Origin: Thiobacillus sp.
GTDB taxonomy: Bacteria > Pseudomonadota > Gammaproteobacteria > Burkholderiales > Thiobacillaceae
Direction: 5' to 3'
Length of the DNA stretch: 10,000 nucleotides
Assembly (NCBI GenBank): GCA_020217265.1
Contig: JAIWOS010000152.1
Coordinates: 1 to 10,000, forward strand
Positions 1 to 6,812 of this stretch are shown here, in pieces. Position numbers and translations under genes: made by a program. The notes beneath the pieces are model-generated. The model had not been told where the DNA came from, ran no database searches, and saw nothing but the letters and a program-made list of their open reading frames with translations. Every line of letters starts with the position of its first letter. The stretch's first letter is position 1.

Positions 1-652
1 CTTCGTCGGGAAGCGCGCCGCGCTTGAACCAGGTGCCTGCGGGCCAGCGTTGCTGCAAGGACCCGGCTTCGCCTTCGACGACGAGCTGCGCCTGGGTGCG
101 CGGGGGCTGGCAGTCCGCGCGGCAGGCGAGATAGCGCCAGGCGGATGCGCTGTCGCGCACGGTGGCGTTGTCGGGGTTGAGGGTGGGGCAGAAATGCATG
201 CCGCGATCCTGAAGTGTCAGGGCGCGCGCGAGTTGCTGTTCGTCCGCGATGTCCACGCGCCAGACGATGCGCGGGTGATCGAGTTCGGACAGCACGTCGC
301 TGAACAGGATGCCGGTGCTGATTTGCACCAAAAGCGGCAGCGAACCGGTAACGTTGCCCTGCACCAGCGAAAACAGCCCGGTGAGCAGCATGTCCTCGTC
401 CATTTGCCGCAACTCGGGGGGCGCATCCGGCGGGGCAGTCTGGCCGCGCAGGACCAGTTGGTGCGCGACCAGGGTGGCGTCGCCGTCGAACAGCGGATCG
501 AACGAGAGAAAGCGCGCGCGCAGGTCTTCCTCGCGCGTAGGGGTGTCGCTGTCGGCCCCCAGCATCTGGGTCACGACGACGGTCTGCCCGGGGGCGCTGG
601 TATTGATGCCGCCGCCGACCATGCGCGAGCGAGGGGGGTCGTCCGAAATCAT
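1..652 (-). CDS. Degenerate EAL-like domain protein (3' end outside window)
   Basis: The reading frame is open from an ATG at 652 to the window edge (217 codons seen). An in-frame TAG lies 12 codons upstream, and the codons before the ATG carry only a weak ribosome site, so 652 is the best start. Residues 1-45 look disordered. From about residue 48 the protein follows the EAL fold as found in YuxH-type EAL/HDOD proteins: SFDPLFDGDATLVAHQLVLRG resembles the usual opening with 'QPIF' and 'YELLFR'. LLVQISTGIL (107-116) resembles the strand with 'FIN'. VVEGEAGSLQQ (191-201) followed by TWFKRGALP (207-215) resembles the closing 'EGVET..Q' and 'QGYLF..P' segments. The catalytic acidic residues look lost: the 'E-x-L' position reads IVWRV and the 'DDF' position reads CPTL. 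It is therefore likely a non-enzymatic signalling or scaffold protein. The coding call is firm; the EAL relation is an inference from pattern, and an HDOD domain beyond the edge is possible but unseen. Confidence 0.75.
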   Translation of the reverse strand, partial: MISDDPPRSRMVGGGINTSAPGQTVVVTQMLGADSDTPTREEDLRARFLSFDPLFDGDATLVAHQLVLRGQTAPPDAPPELRQMDEDMLLTGLFSLVQGNVTGSLPLLVQISTGILFSDVLSELDHPRIVWRVDIADEQQLARALTLQDRGMHFCPTLNPDNATVRDSASAWRYLACRADCQPPRTQAQLVVEGEAGSLQQRWPAGTWFKRGALPDE

Positions 653-759
653 CGCTTGTTCGAAAAATTTTGTAAGTGCATTCTAGCCCCGCGAACCCAT
701 TTGCGCGCGCATCAGTCAAGATGCGTGCCTGCCACCGAACAAACCGAGGAGATCGCCGC

Positions 760-2199
760 ATGAAACGTACTGTCCTGAGAACCCTGATCGCCGGTGGCGT
801 GGCCGCCTCGTGCCTGGCCCACGCCGCGCCGCGCGACGAAGTCGTGTCCACGGCGGCCGACCAGCAGGCGGTCGCGGTCACCATTTACAACGACAATCTC
901 GCGCTGGTGAAGGACGCGCGGCAAGTGAAACTCGGCCGCGACCTCAACCGCCTGGCCTGGCGCGAGGTGTCGGCGCAGATGCGGCCGGAGACCGCGCAGT
1001 TGCGCAACACCACGAATCCCGGCGGATTTCGCCTGCTGGAACAGAATTTCGATTTCGATCTGCTCACCCCGGGCAAGCTGCTCGACAAATACGTTGGGCG
1101 CGAGGTGACGGTGATCCGCACCAACCCCGCGACCGGCGCCGAAACCCGCGAGGCCGCGACGGTGCTTTCGGCGAACAATGGCGTGGTGCTGAAGTTCGCC
1201 GACCGCATCGAAACCGGCGCACCCGGCCGCATCGCCTTTCCCGGGGTGCCCGATACCCTGCGCGACAAGCCCACACTGGTGATTTCGCTCGTCAACCCGG
1301 CGGCCGGCGCGCAGAACCTGGAGCTGTCGTATCTCACCGGCGGGCTGTCGTGGCGCGCGGACTACGTGGCCGAGCTCAATGCCGACGACAGCGCGCTCGA
1401 CCTCAACGGCTGGGTGACGCTCACCAACCAGAGCGGCGCGGCCTACCCCAACGCGAAGCTGCAACTCGTCGCCGGCGATCTCAACCGCGTGCGCGACCCG
1501 CAGCCATCGCCGCGCGCGATGATGGCGATGGCAGCCAAGGTGGCGGATGCCGCCGAGATGCAGCAGGAGTCGCTGTTCGAATATCACCTGTATACCCTGC
1601 AACGCCCGACCACGCTGGCCGAGAACCAGACCAAGCAGGTCGCGCTGATGTCGGCGACGCGGGTGCCGGCGAACAAGGAATTCCTGCTGCAGGGCGCGGA
1701 TTATTACTACTCGAATCAGGCGGGTGAAATCGGCCAGAAGATGAAGGTCGGCGTGTTCGTCGATTTCCAGAACAAGGGCGAAGGGCTGGGCATTCCGCTG
1801 CCCAAGGGCGTGATCCGCGTCTACAAGAAGGATGGCCAGGGCAACGCGCAGTTCGTCGGCGAGGATCGCATCGACCACACGCCGAAGAACGAAACCGTTC
1901 GCCTCAAGCTGGGCGACGCCTTCGACGTGACTGCCGACAAGAAGCAAACCGCCTTCCAGAAACTCGCCGGCACCAGCCGCTACAACTACGTGTTCGAATC
2001 GGCCTACGAGATCGTGCTGAAGAACGCCAAGACCGAGCCGGTGACGGTGACGGTACGTGAACCGATGCCGGGCGACTGGACCATCCTCGCCGAGTCGCAG
2101 CCGCACGCCAAGGTGGCGTCGGGCACGGCGGAATGGAAGGTGAAGGTGCCGGCCGACGGACAGACCACGCTGACCTACCGCGTGCGCGTCAGGTACTGA
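760..2199 (+). CDS. Exported DUF4139 domain-containing protein
   Basis: This 479-residue protein starts at ATG 760, preceded by GAGGAG at 746-751 with an 8-base gap; the frame is open further upstream, but only this start has a ribosome site and a signal peptide. Residues 1-23 form that signal peptide (KR, hydrophobic core, AHAA). A cysteine at 18 does not fit a good lipobox, so cleavage by signal peptidase I near 22-23 is more likely. The mature start VTIYNDNLALVKDAR and the later GLSWRADYVAELN and GWVTLTNQSG segments are characteristic of DUF4139 proteins. These are predicted beta-rich envelope proteins with no settled biochemical role. A short Met/Ala-rich stretch around residues 252-268 is a typical linker of the family. 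The C terminus (VTVTVREPMPGDWTI) is an Ig-like beta segment. The gene stands alone on this strand and its last 11 bases overlap the end of pgi. Family assignment is confident; function is unknown. Confidence 0.9.
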   Translation: MKRTVLRTLIAGGVAASCLAHAAPRDEVVSTAADQQAVAVTIYNDNLALVKDARQVKLGRDLNRLAWREVSAQMRPETAQLRNTTNPGGFRLLEQNFDFDLLTPGKLLDKYVGREVTVIRTNPATGAETREAATVLSANNGVVLKFADRIETGAPGRIAFPGVPDTLRDKPTLVISLVNPAAGAQNLELSYLTGGLSWRADYVAELNADDSALDLNGWVTLTNQSGAAYPNAKLQLVAGDLNRVRDPQPSPRAMMAMAAKVADAAEMQQESLFEYHLYTLQRPTTLAENQTKQVALMSATRVPANKEFLLQGADYYYSNQAGEIGQKMKVGVFVDFQNKGEGLGIPLPKGVIRVYKKDGQGNAQFVGEDRIDHTPKNETVRLKLGDAFDVTADKKQTAFQKLAGTSRYNYVFESAYEIVLKNAKTEPVTVTVREPMPGDWTILAESQPHAKVASGTAEWKVKVPADGQTTLTYRVRVRY

Positions 2200-3841
2200 G
2201 CCCGCGCCGCCGGCGGATGTCGGCGATGAGGCCCAGCGTCGAGCCGTCGTGCTCGCCGATCACGCGCACATCGGAGAGCGCCGCGCGGATCGGTGGCGCG
2301 AGCTGCTTGCCGAGCTCCACCCCCCACTGGTCGAAACTGTTGATCTGCCAGATCACGCCCTGCACGAACACCTTGTGCTCGTAGAGCGCGATCAGCATGC
2401 CCAGCGTGTGCGGGTCGAGCTTCTGGTAGAGCAGGGTGTTGCTGGGGCGGTTGCCGGGAAAGACCTTGTGCGGCGCGAGTGCCTTCGCGTCTTCGCGGCT
2501 CATGCCCTGTGCGATCAGTTCGGCCTCGATCACCGCGCGCGACTTGCCCTTCAGAAGCGCCTCGGTCTGCGCCAGGCAATTGGCGAGCAGCCATTCGTGC
2601 TGATCGGCCAATGGGGTGTGGTTGACGGCGGCGACGAGAAAATCGGTGGGGATGAGGCGCGTGCCCTGATGCACCAGTTCGAAGAAGGCATGCTGTCCGT
2701 TGGTGCCGGGCGCGCCCCAGACGATGGGGCCGGTGTTGTAGTTGACCCGTTTGTTGTCGCGGTTGACGTTCTTGCCGTTCGACTCCATGTCGAGCTGCTG
2801 CAAAAAGGGCACGAGCAGGCGCAGGCGCTGGTCGTAGGGAAAAATCCCGTAGGTATCGGTGCCCCAGAAATTGGCGTACCAGATGCCGAGCAGACCGAGG
2901 ATCACCGGCATGTTGGCGGCGAGCGGCGTCTCCTTGAAGTGGATGTCCATGGCGTGCGCGCCGGCGAGCAATGCCTGGAAGTTGCCCCAGCCGATCTGCA
3001 GCGCGATCGACAGGCCGATTGCCGACCACAGCGAATAACGGCCGCCGACCCAGTCCCAGAAAATGAACATGTTGTCGGGGTCGATGCCAAAGGCCCGAAC
3101 GGCTTGCGCGTTGGTCGAGAGCGCCACGAAGTGGCGGGCGACCGCCGCCGGTGCATGTAGCGCGGCGAGCAACCAGGCCTTGGCAGAATTGGCGTTGGCC
3201 AATGTCTCCAGCGTGGTGAACGTTTTGGAGGCGACGATGAAGAGCGTCGTCTCGGGGTCGAGCGACTTGAGCGTTGTCGCCAGATGCGCCGGATCGAGGT
3301 TGGAAACGAAGTGGACGCGCACGTTCTCCACCGCGTAGTGGTCGAGCGCGGCGCACACCATCGCCGGCCCGAGGTCGGAGCCGCCGATGCCGATGTTCAC
3401 CACGTCGCGGATGGGTTTGCCGGTATGACCGCGCCAGTTGCCGTTGTGGATGGACTCGACGAAACGCTGCATGCGATCCAGCACTTGCGCAACCTCTTTC
3501 TCGACATCCACGCCCTCGACGATGAGGGGCGGTCGCGCTGGCGCACGCAAGGCGGTGTGCAGCACCGCCCGACGCTCGGTAAAGTTGATGCGCTGGCCGT
3601 TGAACATGGCATTGCGCATGTCTTCCAGCTGCGACTCTTCGGCCAGCTGGACGAGTATCGCCATTGTCTCGGGCGTGATGCGGTTCTTCGAATAGTCGAG
3701 CAGGAGATTGCCGCAACGCAGCGACAGCCGCTCGAAACGCTGCGCGTCTTCGCGGAAGGCGGTCCGCATGTCGAAATCGCGCATCGACTTGAAGTGCGTT
3801 TCGAGAGATTTCCAGGCGGGTAGATGTTTGAGCGGTTTCAT
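2189..3841 (-). CDS. pgi: Glucose-6-phosphate isomerase
   Basis: Interconverts glucose 6-phosphate and fructose 6-phosphate in the cytoplasm, for glycolysis, gluconeogenesis and sugar-nucleotide supply. The 550 residues match the usual length of the long bacterial/eukaryotic form. The sugar-phosphate loops GIGGSDLGP (151-159) and SKTFTT (205-210) are present. Signature 1 is WVGGRYSLWSAIG with Arg268, and signature 2 is SFDQWGVELGK ending at Lys512. The catalytic set known from rabbit and E. coli enzymes is complete: Glu353 in MESNGK, His384 in GTNGQH, Lys512 and Arg268, with the spacings 85 (Arg to Glu) and 31 (Glu to His) of the rabbit enzyme. The ATG at 3841 has no clear Shine-Dalgarno sequence; no in-frame alternative exists just upstream. 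The gene is divergent from the FKBP gene and convergent with the DUF4139 gene, overlapping its end by 11 bp. It appears to be transcribed alone. Confidence 0.98.
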   Translation of the reverse strand: MKPLKHLPAWKSLETHFKSMRDFDMRTAFREDAQRFERLSLRCGNLLLDYSKNRITPETMAILVQLAEESQLEDMRNAMFNGQRINFTERRAVLHTALRAPARPPLIVEGVDVEKEVAQVLDRMQRFVESIHNGNWRGHTGKPIRDVVNIGIGGSDLGPAMVCAALDHYAVENVRVHFVSNLDPAHLATTLKSLDPETTLFIVASKTFTTLETLANANSAKAWLLAALHAPAAVARHFVALSTNAQAVRAFGIDPDNMFIFWDWVGGRYSLWSAIGLSIALQIGWGNFQALLAGAHAMDIHFKETPLAANMPVILGLLGIWYANFWGTDTYGIFPYDQRLRLLVPFLQQLDMESNGKNVNRDNKRVNYNTGPIVWGAPGTNGQHAFFELVHQGTRLIPTDFLVAAVNHTPLADQHEWLLANCLAQTEALLKGKSRAVIEAELIAQGMSREDAKALAPHKVFPGNRPSNTLLYQKLDPHTLGMLIALYEHKVFVQGVIWQINSFDQWGVELGKQLAPPIRAALSDVRVIGEHDGSTLGLIADIRRRRGLST

Positions 3842-3874
3842 GGACGGGCGGTGTGTAGGCCGACGGCGGAAGGT

Positions 3875-3880
3875 ATCATA
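3875..3880 (-). promoter_or_regulatory. Possible -10 box for pgi
   Basis: TATGAT on the minus strand, 5 of 6 matches to the sigma70 -10 consensus, 33 bases upstream of the pgi ATG. The -35 position 17 bases further up reads GTGCGA, a poor match. On the plus strand the overlapping TATCAT (3874-3879) could equally serve the divergent FKBP gene. Suggestive only. Confidence 0.25.
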
Positions 3881-3926
3881 GTGACTTCATAGCGGCATCG
3901 CACTCCGACAGTTTAGGGCACCCGAC

Positions 3927-4412
3927 ATGGTCACCGTGACACGCAACAAACTTGTATTCATTACGTATTCGATCCTCGATTCGCGCGGCATGGTGGTCGA
4001 GCAGCACGATATCCCGGTGGGTTATGTGCATGGCGCCAACAGCGGCATCCTGCCGGCCATCGAGGCGGCAGTGAATGGGCGGTCAATCGGCGACCGTGTG
4101 GAAATCGTGCTTTCGCCCGAGGAAGGCTACGGGCTGCGCGACGAAAGCCTGGTCTATGTCGAAGAGCTTGAAAACGTCCCGCCGGAATTCAGACGCATTG
4201 GCGCCGAAGTCCTGTTCGAGAACCAGGCTGGCGAAACCAAGGCGTTTTACGTCACCGCCATCGAGAATGGCAAGCTCACCTTGGACGGTAATCCCTCGCT
4301 GGCGGGACAGAGCGTGACCTGCCTGGTCAACGTGACGGACATCCGCGACGCGACCCCCGAGGAAATCCGCAATGGCAGGCCGCTCGATGTACCGACCGGC
4401 ACGGTGCACTGA
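3927..4412 (+). CDS. SlyD-like FKBP-type peptidyl-prolyl cis-trans isomerase
   Basis: A 161-residue cytoplasmic prolyl isomerase and chaperone of the SlyD/SlpA class. The split FKBP domain is visible: N-terminal strands LVFITYSILDSRG, then VGYVHGANSGILPAIE (31-46) forming part of the active-site pocket, then PEEGYG (64-69), where the class usually reads 'PEDAYG'. The inserted chaperone flap (IF domain) spans roughly 75-125. The class motif 'DGNHPLAGK' appears as DGNPSLAGQ (120-128), without its histidine. The chain returns with the last strand VTCLVNVTDIRDATPEE. The His/Cys-rich metal-binding tail of E. coli SlyD is absent, so a role in nickel delivery is unlikely. ATG 3927 has AGGG at 3915-3918, eight bases upstream. 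The gene is single, divergent from pgi, and closed by a strong terminator 25 bases after its stop. Confidence 0.93.
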   Translation: MVTVTRNKLVFITYSILDSRGMVVEQHDIPVGYVHGANSGILPAIEAAVNGRSIGDRVEIVLSPEEGYGLRDESLVYVEELENVPPEFRRIGAEVLFENQAGETKAFYVTAIENGKLTLDGNPSLAGQSVTCLVNVTDIRDATPEEIRNGRPLDVPTGTVH

Positions 4413-4437
4413 GTCGGGCTCTCGCAATCCTGAACGT

Positions 4438-4465
4438 AAAAAAGCCGGGTTGCCCCGGCTTTTTT
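4438..4465. terminator. Bidirectional intrinsic terminator
   Basis: GCCGGG (4444-4449) and CCCGGC (4454-4459) form a perfect 6-bp GC stem with a 4-base loop. It is flanked by six A on the left (4438-4443) and six T on the right (4460-4465), so it can end transcription both ways. It lies between the convergent FKBP gene (stop at 4412) and the SCP2-like gene (stop at 4479) and should serve both. Confidence 0.93.
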
Positions 4466-4478
4466 ACTGGATGCCACC

Positions 4479-4988
4479 TTACTTGGTGGGGCAGGCCTTG
4501 TCGCCCGGGATCTTGCCCGGCAGCCGCAGGAAAGCCTCGAACGGCCCCATCACGCTCATGGCTTCCATTTTAGGCCCCTGGAACTTGAGGCGGCCGAACA
4601 TCATGGCCTTCATCGGGCCATATTCGCCGGCGCCCATCTCGTTCCACTTTTCGGTCGTGGCATGCATGGTGTAGTCCACGGCGTAGTCCATCTTGGGGTT
4701 CTGCACGGCACCGCCGTAGACGCACATGGCCTTGCCGTCCTTGGGGACGATCTTCATTTCGGTCTGGGTGGCCTCGCCGCAGTCGGTGCGGTAGAGATGG
4801 ACGATCTTGTAGCCACGGCCAGCGTCGTTCTTGATCCATTTCTCGGCCAGGCCGTTGGTCAGCGTGGCGTCCTTGTTCCAGGCGTCACAGGCCTGGGCGG
4901 TCCACTCGGCGGACATCAGGGCAGGGGCGGCGTGGGCGGCGCCGGCGAAGGCGGCCAGCAGGGCCGCGGCAATGGTTGCGTATTTCAT
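4479..4988 (-). CDS. Secreted SCP2-like (sterol carrier protein 2 fold) protein
   Basis: A 169-residue protein with a clear signal peptide (residues 1-20, ending AHA before APALM) and therefore a periplasmic mature form of about 149 residues. The start at ATG 4988 has an excellent ribosome site: AGGAGG, six bases upstream. The C-terminal half resembles the SCP2 lipid-binding fold: a polar strand region ending in YTMHATTEKWNEM, then GPMKAMMFGRLKFQG (124-138), where the fold usually has 'lmsGklkvkGd', then a closing helix MEAMSVMGPFEAFLRL. Four cysteines (34, 70, 89, 166) could form two disulfides in the periplasm. It is downstream of two YeeE/YedE genes on the same strand, after a 91-base gap with two hairpins. 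A role in binding a hydrophobic or sulfur-containing ligand for that transporter is an inference; the ligand is unknown. Confidence 0.85.
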   Translation of the reverse strand: MKYATIAAALLAAFAGAAHAAPALMSAEWTAQACDAWNKDATLTNGLAEKWIKNDAGRGYKIVHLYRTDCGEATQTEMKIVPKDGKAMCVYGGAVQNPKMDYAVDYTMHATTEKWNEMGAGEYGPMKAMMFGRLKFQGPKMEAMSVMGPFEAFLRLPGKIPGDKACPTK

Positions 4989-5030
4989 GTCACTCCTCCT
5001 AAGGAAAATAGGGCTACAGCTTGGTGGTAT

Positions 5031-5048
5031 ACGAAGAAGATACTTCGT
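5031..5048. repeat. Inverted repeat (hairpin 1) upstream of the SCP2-like gene
   Basis: ACGAAG (5031-5036) and CTTCGT (5043-5048) are a perfect 6-bp inverted repeat with a 6-base loop, inside the gap between the second YeeE gene and the SCP2-like gene. No T-run follows on the minus strand, so it is not a standard intrinsic terminator. It could be an operator or an mRNA-processing or stability hairpin. Confidence 0.5.
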
Positions 5049-5050
5049 GG

Positions 5051-5074
5051 CTGCACGGTAAACATGCCGTGCGG
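5051..5074. repeat. Inverted repeat (hairpin 2) just after the second YeeE gene
   Basis: GCACGG (5053-5058) and CCGTGC (5067-5072) form a perfect 6-bp stem with an 8-base loop, beginning 7 bases after the stop codon of the second YeeE-type gene (read on the minus strand). Together with the neighbouring hairpin it fills most of the intergenic gap. It could protect the transporter mRNA from 3' decay or attenuate read-through into the SCP2-like gene. Confidence 0.5.
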
Positions 5075-5079
5075 CCTTG

Positions 5080-5496
5080 TCAATGCGGTAAGCGGTTTTT
5101 TACAAAGCCATACAGCCAGGTGCCGTGCAGCGCACCCGCTAGCGCTGCCAGCGCGCCGATGGAGCCCATGCCGACCAGCGAAAAGATGGGGCCCGGACAA
5201 AGTCCAATGACGCCCCAGCCCAAACCGAAAATAAAGCCACCCAGGATATAGTTGACGTGCCCGGGCTCTTTTTTGGGGATTTCGATGGGTTGTCCGTCGA
5301 GCGTGAGCAGACGGCCGTAGCGCTTGAGCAGCAACACCCCCGTCATGCCCGTCGCGATGGCGCTCATCATGATGCCGTACATGTGAAAAGACTGGAAATA
5401 GAACATTTCCATGATGCGATACCAGGAGGCCGCCTCGGACTTGATCATCACGAAGCCGAATATGACACCGGCAAGCAGATAGGGCAGGAATCGCAT
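5080..5496 (-). CDS. YeeE/YedE-family half transporter, C-terminal-type half (PmpB-like, DUF6691)
   Basis: A 138-residue inner-membrane protein with about four hydrophobic segments (about 4-18, 38-57, 83-100, 106-130). It carries the hallmark GLCPGP motif with Cys100 (98-103). In full-length YeeE/TsuA thiosulfate transporters the equivalent conserved cysteine sits in the substrate path. This is the second half of that fold, encoded as a separate gene as in the PmpA/PmpB pairs linked to BigR-type sulfide regulons. It starts 7 bases after the stop of the first half, with only a weak ribosome site, so translation is probably coupled. Its likely job is transport of thiosulfate or another reduced sulfur species together with the upstream half. 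Family membership is clear; the substrate is inferred. Confidence 0.9.
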   Translation of the reverse strand: MRFLPYLLAGVIFGFVMIKSEAASWYRIMEMFYFQSFHMYGIMMSAIATGMTGVLLLKRYGRLLTLDGQPIEIPKKEPGHVNYILGGFIFGLGWGVIGLCPGPIFSLVGMGSIGALAALAGALHGTWLYGFVKNRLPH

Positions 5497-5502
5497 GGCT
5501 GA

Positions 5503-6075
5503 TTACCAGAAGATGGAAAATAGGTGCGGAGTGATGAGGTGCGCAGAGAGCAGGCCGCCCGCAAAAATGCCCAGTACCGCCAGGAGCGATTGCAATTGCA
5601 GGGTGGAAAGCCCGGTGATGGCGTGGCCGGAGGTGCAGCCGCTGGCGTAGCGTGTGCCGAAGCCCACCAGCACGCCGCCGCTGAACATCACGATCACCGA
5701 CAGCCAGTTGAGGTCGAACAGCACCGGCGGCAGGAATCCCCCCGCGATGGGAACGTTCCAGTGGGAAAACATGGTCAAGGCGGCGACCGAGAGATCGACC
5801 GGGTCGGGGTTGGCGAACACCACGCCGGCGAGAAAGCCGCCCAGCACGGCGCCCAATGCGAATACCAGACTCCAGCTTTGTTCGCGCCAGTTGTAATGGA
5901 AGAAATCGACACTGACGGCCTTGGGCTGGGCGATGGCGCACATGTGTCGCAGGTTGGAGGAAATGCCGAATGAACGATTGCCGATCCACAGCATGAGCGG
6001 CACCATCAGACCAATCAGAGGACCTGAGATGTACCATGGCCAAGGTGAGTGGAGCCAAGTAAGCAGGTTGTTCAT
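5503..6075 (-). CDS. YeeE/YedE-family half transporter, N-terminal-type half (PmpA-like)
   Basis: A 190-residue inner-membrane protein with about five hydrophobic segments (about 14-31, 68-88, 108-120, 125-142, 163-180). The family hallmark [14 protein letters not shown] (144-157) contains Cys147, the counterpart of the conserved cysteine in the 'GC.SGH' motif of TsuA thiosulfate transporters. A second cysteine (46) sits in LRHMCAIA, a conserved loop of the PmpA type. ATG 6075 is preferred over the overlapping ATG at 6079 because GGAGG (6083-6087) lies seven bases from the former and only three from the latter, and because 6079 is in a different frame. It is the first gene of the pair and has a plausible promoter at 6098-6126. 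The two proteins together would make one YeeE-like unit for uptake of a sulfur compound. Confidence 0.93.
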   Translation of the reverse strand: MNNLLTWLHSPWPWYISGPLIGLMVPLMLWIGNRSFGISSNLRHMCAIAQPKAVSVDFFHYNWREQSWSLVFALGAVLGGFLAGVVFANPDPVDLSVAALTMFSHWNVPIAGGFLPPVLFDLNWLSVIVMFSGGVLVGFGTRYASGCTSGHAITGLSTLQLQSLLAVLGIFAGGLLSAHLITPHLFSIFW

Positions 6076-6097
6076 GCATTTTCCTCCGGCAAGCAGG

Positions 6098-6126
6098 TTT
6101 TTAAGTTATTCGTACTAGTGGCTCAA
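6098..6126 (-). promoter_or_regulatory. Candidate sigma70 promoter for the YeeE pair
   Basis: On the minus strand TTGAGC (6121-6126) and TAAAAA (6098-6103) are separated by exactly 17 bases. Each matches consensus at 4 of 6 positions. Transcription would begin near 6091, giving a 5' leader of about 15 bases that includes the GGAGG site. It lies in the 62-base gap after the lipoprotein gene and would let the sulfur cluster be expressed apart from the lipid-transport operon. Confidence 0.4.
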
Positions 6127-6137
6127 GGCTAGCATTT

Positions 6138-6812
6138 TTATTTGAGGCCAGTCGATAGGCTTTCCTCTATAAGCCGGATGCGCAGGGCCAGTCGGTCGAC
6201 TTCGGTTGGCCGGTTTTGCTCGGCCGCCTGTTTTTCCTGAAGTTTCAGGTAGGTCAGCAGCGGTTGGCGCCAGCCTTGCGCCGACGCGGTCTCGGCTGCG
6301 AGCGAGAGTGTCGTTGCATCCGCCTCCTTGCGCATCACCAGCAGACTGGCGTCCAGCAGGCGCGACAGCGGATCGCCGATACGGGCGAGCGCAGCGGGGC
6401 GGGCGGGGGGGAGAGCTTTCAACAGATCGTGGTGTTGTGCGGGCAGTTGCGTCGCGTCCAGTCCGTTCCAGTCGAGTGTGAGGAAGCGGTAGTAGGCCGC
6501 ATCCGCAGGGTCGGACTCGATGCGGGCGAGATCGGCGTATTCGGCGCAGGCGTCGTCGATCAGCATGGCGCGGCGCGTGGCGCAGCGCACCAGCCACAGC
6601 CGCGCGGTTTCCCTGACGCGGCCTGCACTGCCGGTGGCCGCCACCGCCTGCCTGAAATAGCGCTCGGCCAGCACGTTTTCGCCCAGCAGGGCATGCTTCT
6701 TGTAGCGCTCGATCAGGTCGGCGGCGTCGGTTTTCCAGTCCGGCGGGGGCGGGCCACCGCTGCCACAGGCGGACAGGAGAATGATGGCGGCGAGCGCGAG
6801 CAGGCGGCTCAT
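6138..6812 (-). CDS. Hypothetical helical lipoprotein of the MCE transport operon
   Basis: A 224-residue predicted lipoprotein. The start at ATG 6812 is chosen because it overlaps the MCE gene stop as ATGA, has GAGGTG 9 bases upstream and begins a proper signal peptide; a longer in-frame start upstream would spoil the signal. The lipobox LSAC places the lipidated cysteine at residue 16. The next residue is Gly, not Asp, which favours sorting to the outer membrane. After a short Pro-rich spacer (PPPPDW) the chain is almost wholly alpha-helical, with pairs such as ERYKKHALLGENVLAERYFRQ and ADATTLSLAAETASAQGW that look like TPR/SEL1-type helical hairpins. It does not resemble the PqiC/DUF330 auxiliary lipoproteins usually found with MCE operons. 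It is the last gene of the operon. Lipoprotein nature is well supported; the TPR-like reading is an inference. Confidence 0.85.
   Translation of the reverse strand: MSRLLALAAIILLSACGSGGPPPPDWKTDAADLIERYKKHALLGENVLAERYFRQAVAATGSAGRVRETARLWLVRCATRRAMLIDDACAEYADLARIESDPADAAYYRFLTLDWNGLDATQLPAQHHDLLKALPPARPAALARIGDPLSRLLDASLLVMRKEADATTLSLAAETASAQGWRQPLLTYLKLQEKQAAEQNRPTEVDRLALRIRLIEESLSTGLK

Noticed and set aside
714..719. TTGACT on the minus strand as a -35 box paired with TAGAAT (682-687 region) for the EAL-like gene.
   Set aside because: The spacing is 28 bases, far from the 16-18 needed; TAGAAT alone is not enough.
50..763. 237-codon plus-strand frame over the EAL-like gene.
   Set aside because: It is opposite the minus-strand frame that shows domain-like pattern, and it runs through the intergenic gap into the DUF4139 gene start.
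712..2106. Long open frame of 464 codons antisense to the DUF4139 gene.
   Set aside because: It is His/Arg/Gly-rich with no recognisable fold, and lies wholly opposite a clear exported protein. Such frames are common in GC-rich genes.
2711..2713. Ala377 in pgi where most enzymes have Glu (GAPGTNGQH instead of GEPGTNGQH), which looked like loss of the catalytic base.
   Set aside because: The spacing known from the rabbit enzyme (Glu to His of 31, Glu to Lys of about 160) places the catalytic Glu in MESNGK, here Glu353 and intact. His384 and Lys512 are also present.
2175..3716. Long frames overlapping pgi on both strands (also 2249-3160 and 3284-3823 on the plus strand).
   Set aside because: pgi is certain from its motifs; the others have shadow-type composition and no ribosome sites or domains.
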